NCBI GenBank assembly: GCA_013398275.1
Contig: VZSE01014389.1
Location: 3,950,636-4,014,635 of the forward strand
Direction: 5' to 3'
Source: Promerops cafer
Taxonomy: Eukaryota; Chordata; Aves; Passeriformes; Nectariniidae
Length of the DNA stretch: 64,000 nucleotides
In this document: piece after piece, positions 45,801 through 58,471 of the stretch
Numbering within the stretch: the first letter of the stretch is position 1
Layout of the letters: each line of letters starts with the position of its first letter
Position numbers and translations under genes: made by a program
Notes under the pieces: generated by a model
Database searches by the model: none
What the model was told of the DNA's origin: nothing
The model's input: only the letters and a program-made list of their open reading frames with translations

Positions 45801-48800
45801 CTTTTTGCACGCAAAAACCTCCATACGAGTTTCTTGTTGAGGCATTAATATGGCATATTTATTAGCATTAAATACAGAATTCAGCTTAAAAATGTCGTTT
45901 ATTCTGCACCAAGGTCTTTTTTTTTCACAGTCTTTTCCTCTGTATTAAGAGGAATTTTCAAACCTTGTTGTATATCAAGGACCTAAAAGTCCCCCACAGA
46001 ATACACAGAGAATTTTATAATTAATCAGGATAAATACTTAACTCAAAATCTGACTCAATTCAGTGTTTTTCTGAGGCATTCTCACATCTATTCTGTTACC
46101 AGATATTGAAAACTGAATGGAAAATGTATTTTGCTGAAGATTTTTTAAGCTCAGGGCTGAATTTTTTTTTTTTTTTTTAATGCATGTTTTTTGAAAGTGT
46201 GCTACAGTTGATGTTCCTAACTGCAACTGGAAAGCCATTCTTCAGCCACTTTATCTTCATTAAAACATACTTGAAATTATTTTGAAAAACTTTGCTGCTC
46301 ATATTTGTGATTTAAAAAAATTATATCTGCACCCTTTGTGCATGTGTGCAGGAAAATGAGGTTTTAGAAAACACAGAAATTGTTCCTTGCTGTCAGGGTT
46401 TTATGTTAAGTTTTTCTAGCTGAAATTTAAAAGCTTGGTTTTGAAGAAATAATTCATTATATATATGAACAGAGATGTGATTACAGATGCAACCTTAAGA
46501 TCAGCTTACTTATTATCTTGATGTGAGACCCTGGATTTATTTCATAATAATAGAATAAGCACCATGAAAATGTCAAGTATTTTGAGGGTTCATCAAAGCT
46601 TATAGTACAGTGTAGCACTATACTGATACCTTGAGATAAAAGGAGAACATAAATAGATGTTGCCATTTTGTAGGAAAAAATGGAAAAGCTAAAAGCAAGC
46701 ACCAGTGAACAAGGAGTCTAGCATCGGGGTTACAGTGGAAGATAAAAAGGTGAGACAAACTATTGTCTGTGCCTTTCATGTCTTGACTTAGCCAGGGATC
46801 ATCATCCATTGCTGACAGGTATATAGAGTCACTGAAAAGATTCCACAGGTAGCCTGGCTTTCTGTGCTGAGAAATAACTTTAGGTGTTTTGAGATGATAT
46901 GTACTTAACTCTGCACGCTTTACTTTCTAAGTTGCTCGGGTACATTAATCATTCACTGATTAACAGACAAAGGCCTTACTCCATAATGATTCCACACAGA
47001 ATTTTTCTTGTAGATGACTGAGGAATGTATGAATGGCTTTTTTTTTTAAATACACATTGAATTATAGGAGCAAATATTTTCTGGAAAAATAATATACACC
47101 TGCTTTATTTGTTTGCTTGAAAAATCTTAATCATCACTCTTCAGATTTTCCTAGACCCCAGATGTCTGGGGTTTTTTGCTTCATTTCTATACTGTGATTT
47201 TAAAGTAGCAAACAACTGCAGAATATGACCCTATAGATAACTGTTGTGCTTCTGGTCTGCCAAGCCACCCAGACCAGAATATTTCTTCAAGAGTAGGATA
47301 AACAAAAAATAAAATATGATTTTTTTTTTCTCTGATATACTGTGCTGGGTTTGGTCAAGACAAAAATATCTGGCAAGATTTCCAAGTATTCTAAGAAATC
47401 TGTTTTAAATAATTGTTGAATGTTGGCTTCAACATCCAAATAGAGAGAAAGGAAAGCCTATTGTAGTTTTACTGCTTTTATTCCAATCACTACATAATCT
47501 TTCAAAACAAAAACAACTGTTAAAGGCAGATTTGTTACCACCACCTCTCTTTCAAAGAGGAAGATGCCGAATTCAGTGTATAGATTATTCCTGGTGATGA
47601 ATGTTTTGTATGTCTTCTACAAAGTATTGACAATATATCTGTGAATCCTTCATCAGCTTTCTTACCAAAGGCAATAAATATTGAATTTTGCTTTATCTGT
47701 TAATTGCAGAATGCCCTGCCACTTCACTTAAGAAGCCTTTTTTATAATATTAACTCAAAACAAATAGCCCTTTTATAGAGCAAAGGCACACCTTATTTTC
47801 TATATAGTCATTTTAACCCATGGATAGAAATAGAAGATTAAAAGGTCTTCTGAATTTGAATCACAACTGAATTACTGTTACCACAGCCCCCCAGTAATGC
47901 TTTCCTGACTTTTCAAGAAGTTTCAGGAGCAGTTAATCACCTAATAAGAAGGAAGGTAAAGATTATAAGACATAATAAACAGCAGAAAATGTAATACTTA
48001 TGTTTTTTGGCAGACTTTTGCATAGGTGCACGCATAAATGTCAAATTAATGTAAAACAATGTATCAAACTAACATAAAATACTCTTGTCATATATATATA
48101 GTTATAATTATCTTATCCTTACAGGCAGGGACTATAAGTCTCAAAAGACCAAACCCCAAACTATGCTTTGCACTTAGAAACTTTTTCATAACAAAGATGT
48201 TCAAAGACCCATCCAAAATTATTTGTATAGATAAGAAAGAGGCGAATGTCAAAATACTCTTCACTCAGCTTTGTTTTCTACTACCCCACTAACCTGTAAA
48301 CAAACATCTTTTTGCCTTTCAGATTCCAGAGGAGTTTCTAAATCAGGCTTACATTTTCTCTATTTGTGTTATAGGGTTTTTTCCTAACAGCATCAAATAG
48401 CTGTTTGCCAGCTTTTAGCTGTAGCAGGGGGGAGATCTGTCATCACCCATAGGAAAACAATGAATTGTGTCTAGCCAGAAAATAAAGTGAGCGCTTTCTT
48501 CACATAATAAACTAGTTCTTGACAGAGCTAGTTTTTCAAATAGACAATACAGAAAGAAGAATATGTCATGAATTCTGTTGTTATAATGTTCTGCTGTATT
48601 CCAGGTATAAGAGTTTTTGGAAGCAAAATCTATTGCAAGTTTTCTGGAAAAAAAAAAAAAAATTAAAGCTATTACATCACTTTCTGCTTCTGTAATTGTA
48701 AGCTATTATGTCAATTTTTGTCCCTACCCATCCCCACAGATGGGGGACACATGTCTAAAACTGTTCTTCTGTACTGTGGCTCCTTAATTTTAAACTCCTG

Positions 48801-50370
48801 CAAAACAGTTAAGAAAATCTTCTTTAAATTTACATGTAATGGCTAGGTCCATTAGTTGTTAGGATGATATTCATATTGTTATAAAAATCATTTTGGAGTA
48901 CATGAAAAGTATGAAACATGGAAATTTCATCTGCTGACAACACGATTAAGTTACGTGGTTGCTTTGTGTCTTGTGATTGTAATCTATGTTTTGGAGAAAA
49001 TCTTAGCTCGTTAATTTATACTCTCTGCAGTATTATATCCACTGCTTGACCTTTTGCAATGGCTTGGGCTTTACTCTTCAGACCCCTTGAGAACGGCTTT
49101 AAGGCAGTTGTTTCTGAGGAGATTTTTTGTGAGCTTCACTATACCACATGTAGTGATGTCTCACAGGCCAGACTTGCCAAGAAAGCAGAGGGCCATTCTA
49201 AAGTGGGAATTTCTCTCACTTGGGCTCAGAGTGAAGACAAGCTTTGCTTTTTGGGCATAAATCATATTTTTACGCAACAATTTTTTCAGTAAGAGAGCAG
49301 TCACTAAGGAATAAGCAGCTAGCTGTTTTCATGAAAATCAAACTGAAATGAAATAAAAACATAGTCAATCTCTTCAAATAAAGGAAGAAAGTACAATCCT
49401 TGTGGTGAGCAATAATGCCACTATTTAACACCATATATGATTCCTAAATAAACATTATCATAACATATTAATATTAAGTATATTTATAATAGTGTCTCAG
49501 ATCTTCTGGGAGTCCCAAATATTTTGCAGACTATTTCTCAGTCACAACTGCAATGCAGTGGGTGGAACATTACAGCTTTCTGCATCCAAAAAAGTACACA
49601 GAATCTTTCAGGAGCGTGCTGTGTGCAAGAAGGACAACAAACCAAGCTAGCAATCAAATCGGAAACTGGCAAGGAAATAGGGAGGGGGAAGGGAAGAATA
49701 TATGCTTTTTAATTTCTAAACAATAAGATGTTGTTTCGTTTCTCCTTTACAGGATTACAGCATGTCAACATGAAATGGAAATCTGATGTCAGCATATTAG
49801 CCAGGGCATCTTCAAGTAGCTGCATATTTGAAAAGAAATAGAAGGAAACAGATAGAAGGATACTGGAGGAGGGGAAATTTAGCTTATTGTTAATCCATAT
49901 AAAAGTTTGGGAGAATGGTGTGTGTTGGAAAGTACCTCCTCCCCTTTCCAGGACAGCATGGGGAATGGGATAAACACCAGATGCAACACAGAGTTGAGAA
50001 ACTAATGCCTAGAGGGAATGGTGACACTCAATATTTGGAGGGGTAACTGGTCTGGAAGGGAGAGAGCAGGGAGGAATAAGACACAATACCACATTCAAGA
50101 GAGGAGCTGGTAAGAGGCTGGGTCTAGTGCTTGGCAACAAGAGCTGCTTAGAGCTTAGCAGGTAGGGATCTCATTCCTCAGGTAGGGAAGTTTATCTCAA
50201 GAAATGGTCTGACTCCAGACTTGACTTCAGGAATACCCACTAACACAGAAAGGGATATTTGTGTCCAGGCTCAGGCTGGTTTGAATGACAAGCCCCTGTC
50301 AGCATGACGAAAATTCAACTTTGGGGAGGCAAAATGTGATCCCAGTTTTGTGACTGGTTGTGACTCTGCT
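45801..50370. other. Non-coding interval
   Basis: No gene is seen. Homopolymer runs include T18 at about 46162-46179 and A15 at about 48648-48662, neither with a gene-like sequence upstream. Overlapping frames near 49054-49292 are short. Confidence 0.55.
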
Positions 50371-50430
50371 CTATCATTTGCAGCAGTCAATGTCGGGCTG
50401 CGTTGCTGAGCCGCTCGGAGATGCTGAAAA
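50371..50430 (+). other. Small CpG cluster after an acceptor-like CAG
   Basis: Four CpGs lie within about 25 bases (50394-50417) in DNA that otherwise has very few. They follow a short tract TCATTTGCAG that looks like a weak splice acceptor. There is no supporting open frame or donor, so no function is assigned. Confidence 0.3.
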
Positions 50431-53400
50431 CCCAAGAATCAGAATGAAGCCATGCTGAAGAGCAGAGATCCATGCAATCCCAAAGCTGAGGCACCTTCTT
50501 CACTCACAGTCTCAAGGCTGTGCACAAGACTAAAGGGGTAGCTGTCAGGATTGCACTGGGAATTGTGAGATAGCTATGCACCTGTGCCAGATACAGCAGG
50601 TTACCTTGGGCTGAACAGATCACTGTTGACCATAATTTCACCACTTTCTGTAATAAAACAGATGATTTATCTCTCATGATAATAGGATCAACATTTTATG
50701 TCAGCCCCCTTACCTGCCATTCTATGCTTAATTCAGCAATTATCCATTGAAGAGAGGTAACTTAAACTGCCAAGTGCTGTAATCTCAACATATCCCATGT
50801 AATTTACAGCCATTTTTAATTTATTTTCCTTTACAGAAGATTTTTATCAGTTTTCTGTTTCCTATAAATAGCATTTACTACCACAGAAATAGTACTAGAA
50901 GCAGTAATATTTGTGTTATATTAGTCTCCAGAAATTCCAATGGTGGTTGTGGTACGTATAAATACAAAAAAGCCCTGGAAATGATCTTTGCCTTGAGCAA
51001 TTTACGTACTGAATCTTGTTGCAGCTATATTGTGTTTCGTCTGTTCTCCTCCAAATCAGAATGCTTAATAGTAAAGGAGTAATCCTGTACATACAACAGG
51101 ATTCCTGTAGTGCATGACTCTTTTTCCACTCTTTTTGTCCAGGTAATTTTTTGTCTGCAGTTGAATTACTTTTTTTTTTTACTCCATGCCAAGAACAGGT
51201 AGGATTCTCTTGCCACATATAAGCAGATCAACACAGAAAAGCTTTTTTTTGTTTTCCCCCATGTGAAAGCTCTTGTCCCTGAATGATGAATGAACAAAAT
51301 TCTTACACTTAAAACCACTTTTAATTTCATTCCTATACACAAGACATGCTGTTTTATATTGATAGGCTAACATGGGAATTGCCACAGGAGTGCTTTGTTC
51401 TGTTTTCTTTGGCAAGTAACTTTGTCTTTGAATATTGCCTTATTTTCCTGGGGAGGGATGGCTAGATGTGATACACCCCCAAAACAGCAACGCCGTAACA
51501 AAACACTATTCCATGCAGGTTTTTATGCAGGTGTTTTTCATGGGAAGCCAGGCTGGGTGAACAAGCCTATCAGGCTCACACAGAGGATTAGCATGGTTGT
51601 CACAGGGTAGAAAAGATTGTTGAACTATGTCAACATGAACAGTACATCAGTCCTGCTGCCTCCTAAATTGCCACATAATCAGTATTCTCCCAGACCTCTT
51701 TTCTGATGGCCATTTAAGGCACCACTGTCTGCTCAGCTAAGGTGTCTGCTGCTTCCCTTTGGTGCCTTTAACAAGGAGCATCAGGATCATTTTCTCTGGA
51801 TAATTGAACTCTTAGCTTACTGTATCTACTTGTGGTGAGTGTGTGAATGGCACAATTTTTCTGTGCCTCCCATCAGTATTTGTGATTGAAGAAAGGAAAG
51901 GAGTGAGGCAGGGTAAAGATGAAATTTCACAGACCTGTAATGACTACAGGACACTGTTGCCATTTCACCTCATTTCTCTTGCTGCTCAAAGAGGAAGCAC
52001 GGGTGAAAGATGCTGGCAGGCAATTGTCCATGCAAGTACATCTGCATGCAGGAATTTGTTGCAATAGAATATGTCCATTGAAACAGTGACCAAATATAAT
52101 CAAACAATATGAAAAGATGGAAGGAACGGATATTAAGGATGGAGGGCAACACAGTGAAGCAGGTAACTGCTCTGAGTTGAGGCTCAGCAAAGCAGCAAAA
52201 CAGACTGGGCTTATTTTGCAAATAAATTCTTTTTGTTAAACAAGGAAGGAAGATGTATTGAAGACCAGTCACACCTTAGCAAACATTTGAGTGCCATTAA
52301 TGGTAATGACATAAATGTTGGGCTGAAAAGGCTGGGCTCAGTGTCCTCGTGAACCTGATGAACAGGTTTGGACAAACAGAGGCAAAACCCAAGAATGAAC
52401 CAGGGCCAAGGAACTTTGGCTGGCTGAATATTATCTGTCTCACTGAGTAAATGCTCAGAGACATCTAGCAAATAAAGTTAAGCAGGGTGTTTGTAGATGG
52501 AATAAAACCAACATTCTATTAGTTTACTGTCTTCCTGTAAATGCTTTGTTTTTAATTTTATATGTTAACCATGTTCAAGCAAAGCTGAACAATAAGAGAC
52601 TCAAATTTCCATGTTCACCTCTTTCATACTTCCCAAAACCAGAGGGAAAGAGCACAATCCAGCTGTTGTGCTCCAGGTGGTTAAGGGGAGTGCAGTAGAC
52701 AGGTACTGTGGACTAACCTTAAGCTGTACAGTAAATACAAATTCCAGCTCTGGTGGAGGCATAAGACTGAAAAGAAGAGAGGTTCTTGTAGCAACACTGA
52801 CCAAAGTAGGCAGGAAAAGCTACATCTGTGTCAGATGACCTAAATTAATGGGTTCTGTTGCTGTTATATTCTAAAGAGGATTGTGTACTTAAAAATTATT
52901 TAAATTCTCATCCAAAAGCCAGCATTCTCTTGGTGGTGCACTGCAGCAGGACTTGTTTCTGAAAACACCCATAATGCCTAGGGAGCTTGATTTGACTCTG
53001 AGTTCAATGTAAATAGAAAATAAAAAATAGGTGGTGTTGAATAAAATTAGGATTCCTTGCACTGCTTCAGCTGGATATGTTTTTCTGTATTTTTGATTTT
53101 GCTGGTGTGTAGGTGGTATTTAGGCTTTCTGACACCATTAATTTAATGACTTTGTCCAAATCTATAGGTGTACAGATTACATTTCCAACACTATTCCAAA
53201 ATTATTTCTACATGTATGTGCTAATAGTGATTTTTTGAATTTTCTTTCTCTGTGCATAGACTACAGCTATAGCTTTATTATATATAGTCTTTATTACAAA
53301 TCTTTTTTGAGAGCAAGAGTCTGAAGGAAGTATGACTGGACAACACTTTGCCTTGTTAGGCATGTGCCACTTTGTTTGGTTGCTATGACAAATGCTCCAA

Positions 53401-56400
53401 AGCCAAAAGTCATGCTGAGCTCTCATAGGACAAATCATACAGGACAACTTTGAATAAAATGAAGAGTTCATTGGTCTTCAGTGCTTTCCAAAAGCAGCCT
53501 ATCCTTACTTTGCCTGTTTTCTCCATTCTCTAAGGTTTCTTCATCTGACCACTGTGGAACAAAACTGGAAAAATTCTAGTGTGTAATAAGGAATGAGCCA
53601 ATACAAATTTAAGTTAATGCATAAAACCAGGCATATTATTCTTTCCCTCCCCACAATCTGCTGCTTTTTCTTTCCAGTACTGCTGGAGGAAGAATATTTT
53701 TTTTTGTTGGAGACACTTTTTGAGCCATTGTCATTTCAATGTACCGAGTGTATCTCTTCTAGTAGTCAATTGAGTCAACTTACACAGAGGGTTAACAATT
53801 TTTTTAAGTGCTAAGAGATTTTAGGATGAAACTGAAGACTAACTTATAAATTCATAGTCTCAGTAAACACCAGCTTATTGTATTAATAGAAGGTGGAGAA
53901 AAAAAATCCAGTACCTTCACTTAGCAAGAAGGTGTCCCATGATTTTAAATGAAAGTAAGTTGAGCAAAATTGGCTTTCCAGGAGGCAAAGCAAAGTACAC
54001 GGAAGAAATCCTTCACAGCAAGCAGACATTCATAGTGTGTAAAGAGCAAGGTGCTAAGGAAAACAAACCAAAAAATCCAACCAGTCATCAGGTCTACAGG
54101 GTTTGAATACTCCAAAACTCGCAGACAGAGTTGGCAGTTGCTGCTCACAAGGTAATTCAAGAGTGGAACATCATATGGTGTTAACTGTCAGGACTGAAGT
54201 GCTTTGGTAGCAATGTGTGTGGGAAGCCTGCAGAGCCTGCCTGCAATGTGCCTAACAACCAAAATTGTTTTGCATTACATTCACCCACAAATTGAAAATA
54301 TATGCAATATTTATTCTAGTATGGTTTTTGGCATAGGTTGCACCTCTAACACTTTGAACAATTTAAGCAAGCCTGGGGATCTTATCGAGGGCAGTAAATT
54401 AGAACATTTTGTTTGAAGAGAAAGGATTTGCTGTACTCCACTGCAAAAGCCAAGCCAAAGTAAAACTATGTCCTTTAAAAAACAAAATAAAACATTTTTA
54501 TAGATAAACTGTCTCCATCTAGAAAACAGTTAAATAATGACCTTATTGACAGCAGCTGAACAAACTTGCCATAGAAAAATGTGTCATTTTCAACACATTT
54601 GGATTAAGGGGTTTTTGTCCCTGTTTTGCTTTATATAAATATATTTCTATAATGTATACAGACCCTCACTGGCATTTGAAAAAACAAACACAAGTCTGGG
54701 AAAGATTTTATAATGATTTCAAGTTTTCCAAAAGTTGGCTTTTACAAAATCCTGAAGTACATATGAAGTTTTCTGTCCTTTTACAATAATATATGTATGG
54801 GGGTACAGACTATGTTTTAGACTGTGAAAACAACAACAAAAAAGATATTTCCGTGACTGAAATTCTCTTGTAATTTGGGTGGACATGGCTACTTGAAACT
54901 ACTGACAACAAGCACTGCAAGCTACATAAATCCTCAGTGAGACTTTAAAAACAAACAAGGAAATTAGGTTCAGCCTACTTCTGAATCAAATTTACTGAGG
55001 CCCTTCGGCACTATGCCAGAAACAGCTTTTTTCTCCTCTATTTTTTGTTCAAGTAGTTGTCTATTTTCTCTCTATTGTAATTTACATTACCCCATTCTTT
55101 GGAGTGTTGATTTTTATGAAGCTTCTGTGAGATAAATACTTTTATAATCTCATTATAAGAGAACAGAAGCATTGTAGATCCAGAGTACTTGCTGAGTTTT
55201 CACAATAAGTTTTGTAGTAGATTAGCAAGTTCATGTAGCATCAACCAAATCTCAAATACAGTATGTCAAACATTGCAGCATTGAGGGTAATTTAATGAAA
55301 AAGCCTTGTGTTTTTCAGGAATGCAGAAAATTTTCATATTAAAAACCTTGTTTGGTAGAAGCTACAATGATTTTGTAGTAGAACAAAACAAAACAAAATT
55401 TTTAAAAAAAAAAGAGAGAGAAAAGCACAATTTGAAACTATAGCTGAAACCTAAATCACTATTTTAGTAGTATAAACTGGTCAGCCACAATGTTAAAATT
55501 CAGAGCAGAAGTTGGGCAAGCAGAGTCTTGAGTGGATCTCAAAGTGGATCAAATTGTCAACCTTTGTTCCTGGCAAGGCGGCCTTCTCAAGTGGAAGCAG
55601 ATACCCAACAGAAGGTGCAGTCTTTAATATTTGTATCCTGACCTAAGGCTGTGTTAAGCTTATGTCCCATGAAGCAAAAAGTTAAGTAATATAAGAGAAG
55701 CTTTGTGTTTCATTTAAAGAACCAAAGTCCACAGAATTTCACTTCTATCGCTACTTCATGGTGCTCTAGATTTTAATATAAATATTTCTATTTTCTGCAT
55801 TTGCTTTCTTTAACACCAGGTGATAACCAGTGGCAGAAATTGGGGTGTGGGGTGTGGGGGGAGGTACTCTATGTAGAACCCAGCTAGAGTCCTCATTTTC
55901 TGCAGATTTTGCTTCCTCTTTTAAATTAATTTCAGTCAGAAGAAGAAGATGGCTGTCTTTTTCTCCAATAATACGGAAATCAGGCTGAGCATTTAAAATG
56001 CATTTGGATTTATTACACTTTATGTGATTTATTTGGTTGAATGGCATCTTCACGTAGGAAACCCAGCAGGACATCATATAGCACGAAACTGTGGTAGTTC
56101 TTTCTAAATCTAGTTTATTCTACTGCCATTCAGCCATAGGGAAACCTAGGCAGAATGAGAAAACCAGAGAAACAGCAAATCAATTTGTTGTCTTACTTCA
56201 CGTGTTTCAAACAAGAGTGCCACAGAGAAAAAATAACTCACATGTATTAATTTAGTTGTTCTTTTTCTATGTTTTCAAACATTTGTTTGTCTCTATGTTG
56301 TTACTATGATTAAACATGTTAATTAAAAATATTTTTAAAGTGCATAGTAAGGAGTGACAGACAGTTGGAAACTGCTGGAGTTTTAGTATGTGTTATTAAA

Positions 56401-56836
56401 CCGATGTGTTCTGAGATTTTGAATTGTTTGAATAATTTATTGTAAGTGGTTTATTTAGACAAGAAAGCAGCAGCTTGTAGCAACTTGAAGTACTCAAGCC
56501 AGCCTGATGTGATGCAGCTTGAAGAGTAGTGGCAGCTCAGCTGTGGCACTACAGAACTCTGTGCAAGATAATTTGTCTTGCTCTTGGCTGCTTTTTTCGT
56601 TGCCGTCTTCTGCAATGGTCCAGATTTTGTTTTTATGTTCTTGTTAGTCATAATTATTCTCCAAATAATTTATGCAAATAAATTTCAGTTTTTAGATGGC
56701 TTTTTCTGTGCTCGCTTACATGAAATATGGTGTAACTCACTGAGTCACACTATTGTTTTTGTCCTCTGAGTCAATACATGACATTGCTACGAGAAATAAT
56801 AAGAATAATAAGACAAAATTCAAACAATGCTCATTT
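50431..56836. other. Non-coding interval
   Basis: No gene, RNA gene or transposon is recognised over 6.4 kb. Opposite-strand frame pairs occur at 51843-52272 and 52601-52838, the latter with a 75-codon plus frame of balanced composition, but none shows family resemblance. Confidence 0.5.
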
Positions 56837-56882
56837 GTGTAAACTTGTGGAAACTTGTGGAATTGTGTAAACTTGTGGAATT
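56837..56882 (+). repeat. Short tandem repeat of an AAACTTGTGG unit
   Basis: The 10-base unit AAACTTGTGG occurs twice in a row and again after GTGT, giving a short irregular array with TTGTGTAAACTTGTGGAA at each end. Confidence 0.85.
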
Positions 56883-57149
56883 AGTTTTGGGACTCACAAC
56901 TCTTCTATGAATAAAATACTGAGCTGCTGAAGAGTATCACAGTATAAATAAATGATAAATACTGAAAAGCAACAAAATATTCTGTTTCAGTGTAACCTTG
57001 TCAAGTTGAATGGTAAAATTCCCACTGATTTAACTGCATTCAGGCTTTTAATGTTATTCATAATGTATTTCCTAGGGTGTTTTTGTACCATTCTGCCAAT
57101 TTATTGCCATCATGATTCGTTAGGTTTTTAACATTTGATGCTACAGTAC

Positions 57150-57813
57150 TATCCTGGTTCCAGCCAGGACAGGGTAAATTTTTTGCTGCAGCTAGGAGGG
57201 GGCATGGCCAGGACAGAGAGGTTATTCTATAACACCTCACTTCATGGCTGGGGGTGGGGAAAAGGGAGTCTTTTCCAGCAAGAAGGGATTCCTGCTTGTT
57301 GAGAAAACAGGGCAGAGGGAGCCATCCAATATTTTCTATTACCAGGTTGGCTTTTTTCTGTGTGGATCTTTTCTTCTCTACTACCCTCTGTCATTACTAT
57401 TGTTGCTGGGTAAATTTTTTGCTGCAGCTAGGAGGGGGCATGGCCAGGACAGAGAGGTTATTCTATAACACCTCACTTCATGGCTGGGGGTGGGGAAAAG
57501 GGAGTCTTTTCCAGCAAGAAGGGATTCCTGCTTGTTGAGAAAACAGGGCAGAGGGAGCCATCCAATATTTTCTATTACCAGGTTGGCTTTTTTCTGTGTG
57601 GATCTTTTCTTCTCTACTACCCTCTGTCATTACTATTGTTGCTGCTACTGTTCTTATCTCATTGCTTTTTCCAGTAAATTGTTCTTATCTCAACCTGTGA
57701 TCTTTGTCTTTTATGCCTCCAATTCTCCTCTCCAGCCATCCTCAGGAGGGAAGGGGGAGCAAGCAGCAGCATCGGAGCACTAAACTGGAGAATATAATTC
57801 CTTAACCAGGACA
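57150..57813 (+). mobile_element. Solo LTR of an avian endogenous retrovirus (ERVL-like)
   Basis: The sequence follows the layout of a widespread bird LTR. It opens TATCCTGGTTCCAGCCAGG (the family normally starts TGTCCTGGTT), continues through AGCTAGGAGGGGGCATGG and GCCAGGACAGAG, then the polyadenylation region with TAAATTGTTCTTATCTCAAC, a CCAATTCTCCTCTCCAGCC block and a G/A-rich stretch, and ends CTTAACCAGGACA. Flanking pentamers AGTAC and AGCAC differ by one base, fitting a decayed 5-bp target-site duplication typical of ERVL. No retroviral genes flank it, so it is a solo LTR left by recombination. An upstream part of the family LTR appears deleted, and a 236-bp segment is duplicated. Apparent ORFs in it are non-coding. 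Confidence 0.8.
57172..57643 (+). repeat. Perfect tandem duplication, 2 x 236 bp, inside the LTR
   Basis: Copy 1 (57172-57407) and copy 2 (57408-57643) appear identical over their whole length when read side by side; both start GGGTAAATTTTTTGCTGCAG. The copies would create two sets of the same potential LTR signals. Lack of any difference suggests either a recent event, ongoing homogenisation, or an assembly duplication. The frames at 57244-57538 and 57480-57783 that read the same peptide twice come from this duplication and are not genes. Confidence 0.95.
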
Positions 57814-58379
57814 AGCACAGCCACTTCAGCTGTAATATTTTTACTTGTAATGAAAATTCAGAACATGCTTAGAGTCCTTATTTTTCTGAAAATTACAGTT
57901 GTTAACAATAGATAAGACTGGATCCTCTAAAAGGCATTCTGGAATTCTGGCTTTGTGAGTTTGTTTTCTTGCTTAGTTGTCTTTTATTTACTACAATGAC
58001 AAAATCTCAATGTAAAGTAAGACCTTACCTGAGACACTTTCAAAACCCCAGCAGAGCCCTGTGAGGAATGCTCAGCTGCTTTGTTACACATTATTGCAAA
58101 CATGGGATTAACACAGCTCAACACCAATTATCAGAGCTAGAAAAAAACTCTCTTTTATTTGTATCCCAATTGTGTTGTAACATCATAGGCTGAAGTGAAA
58201 ACCCTTTTTTTTTTTGCAATGCTAGATAAATAACTAAAACACTAGGCCATAACTAGAATTTAGGCTAAATCAAAATCCTAGGGCTTTCCTATTATCATTG
58301 AAAGGTCAAGGATGAAAAACTGTCTCCTCAACATCTAAGGTGTTTTTTCCAATTTCTTTCAGATGATGCTCTCAGTCAT
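57814..58379. other. Non-coding interval
   Basis: AT-rich unique DNA; nothing recognised. Confidence 0.5.
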
Positions 58380-58471
58380 ATGGTTTAGTTTTAGGTAGTC
58401 CTACATGAAACAGGGGCTTGTACTCAATGATCCTTATAGGTTCCTTCCAACTCAAGATTTATTCTATGACT
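58380..58471 (+). mobile_element. CR1 LINE 3' tail fragment (sense), about 90 bp
   Basis: Only the extreme 3' end is present. It shows ATGGTTTAGTTTTAGG, CTACATGAAACAGGGGCTTG, the ACTCAATGATCCTTATAGG block, TTCCTTCCAACTCAAG and the terminal ATTCTATGAC. This is a third flavour of CR1 tail in the window, short and 5'-truncated. Confidence 0.85.

Noticed and set aside
48648..48662. A15 run as a retrocopy tail
   Set aside because: The upstream sequence contains no recognisable transcript-like sequence; it is a simple homopolymer.
57244..57783. Repeated plus-strand peptides inside the LTR
   Set aside because: The same peptide appears twice only because of the 236-bp tandem duplication in a non-coding LTR.
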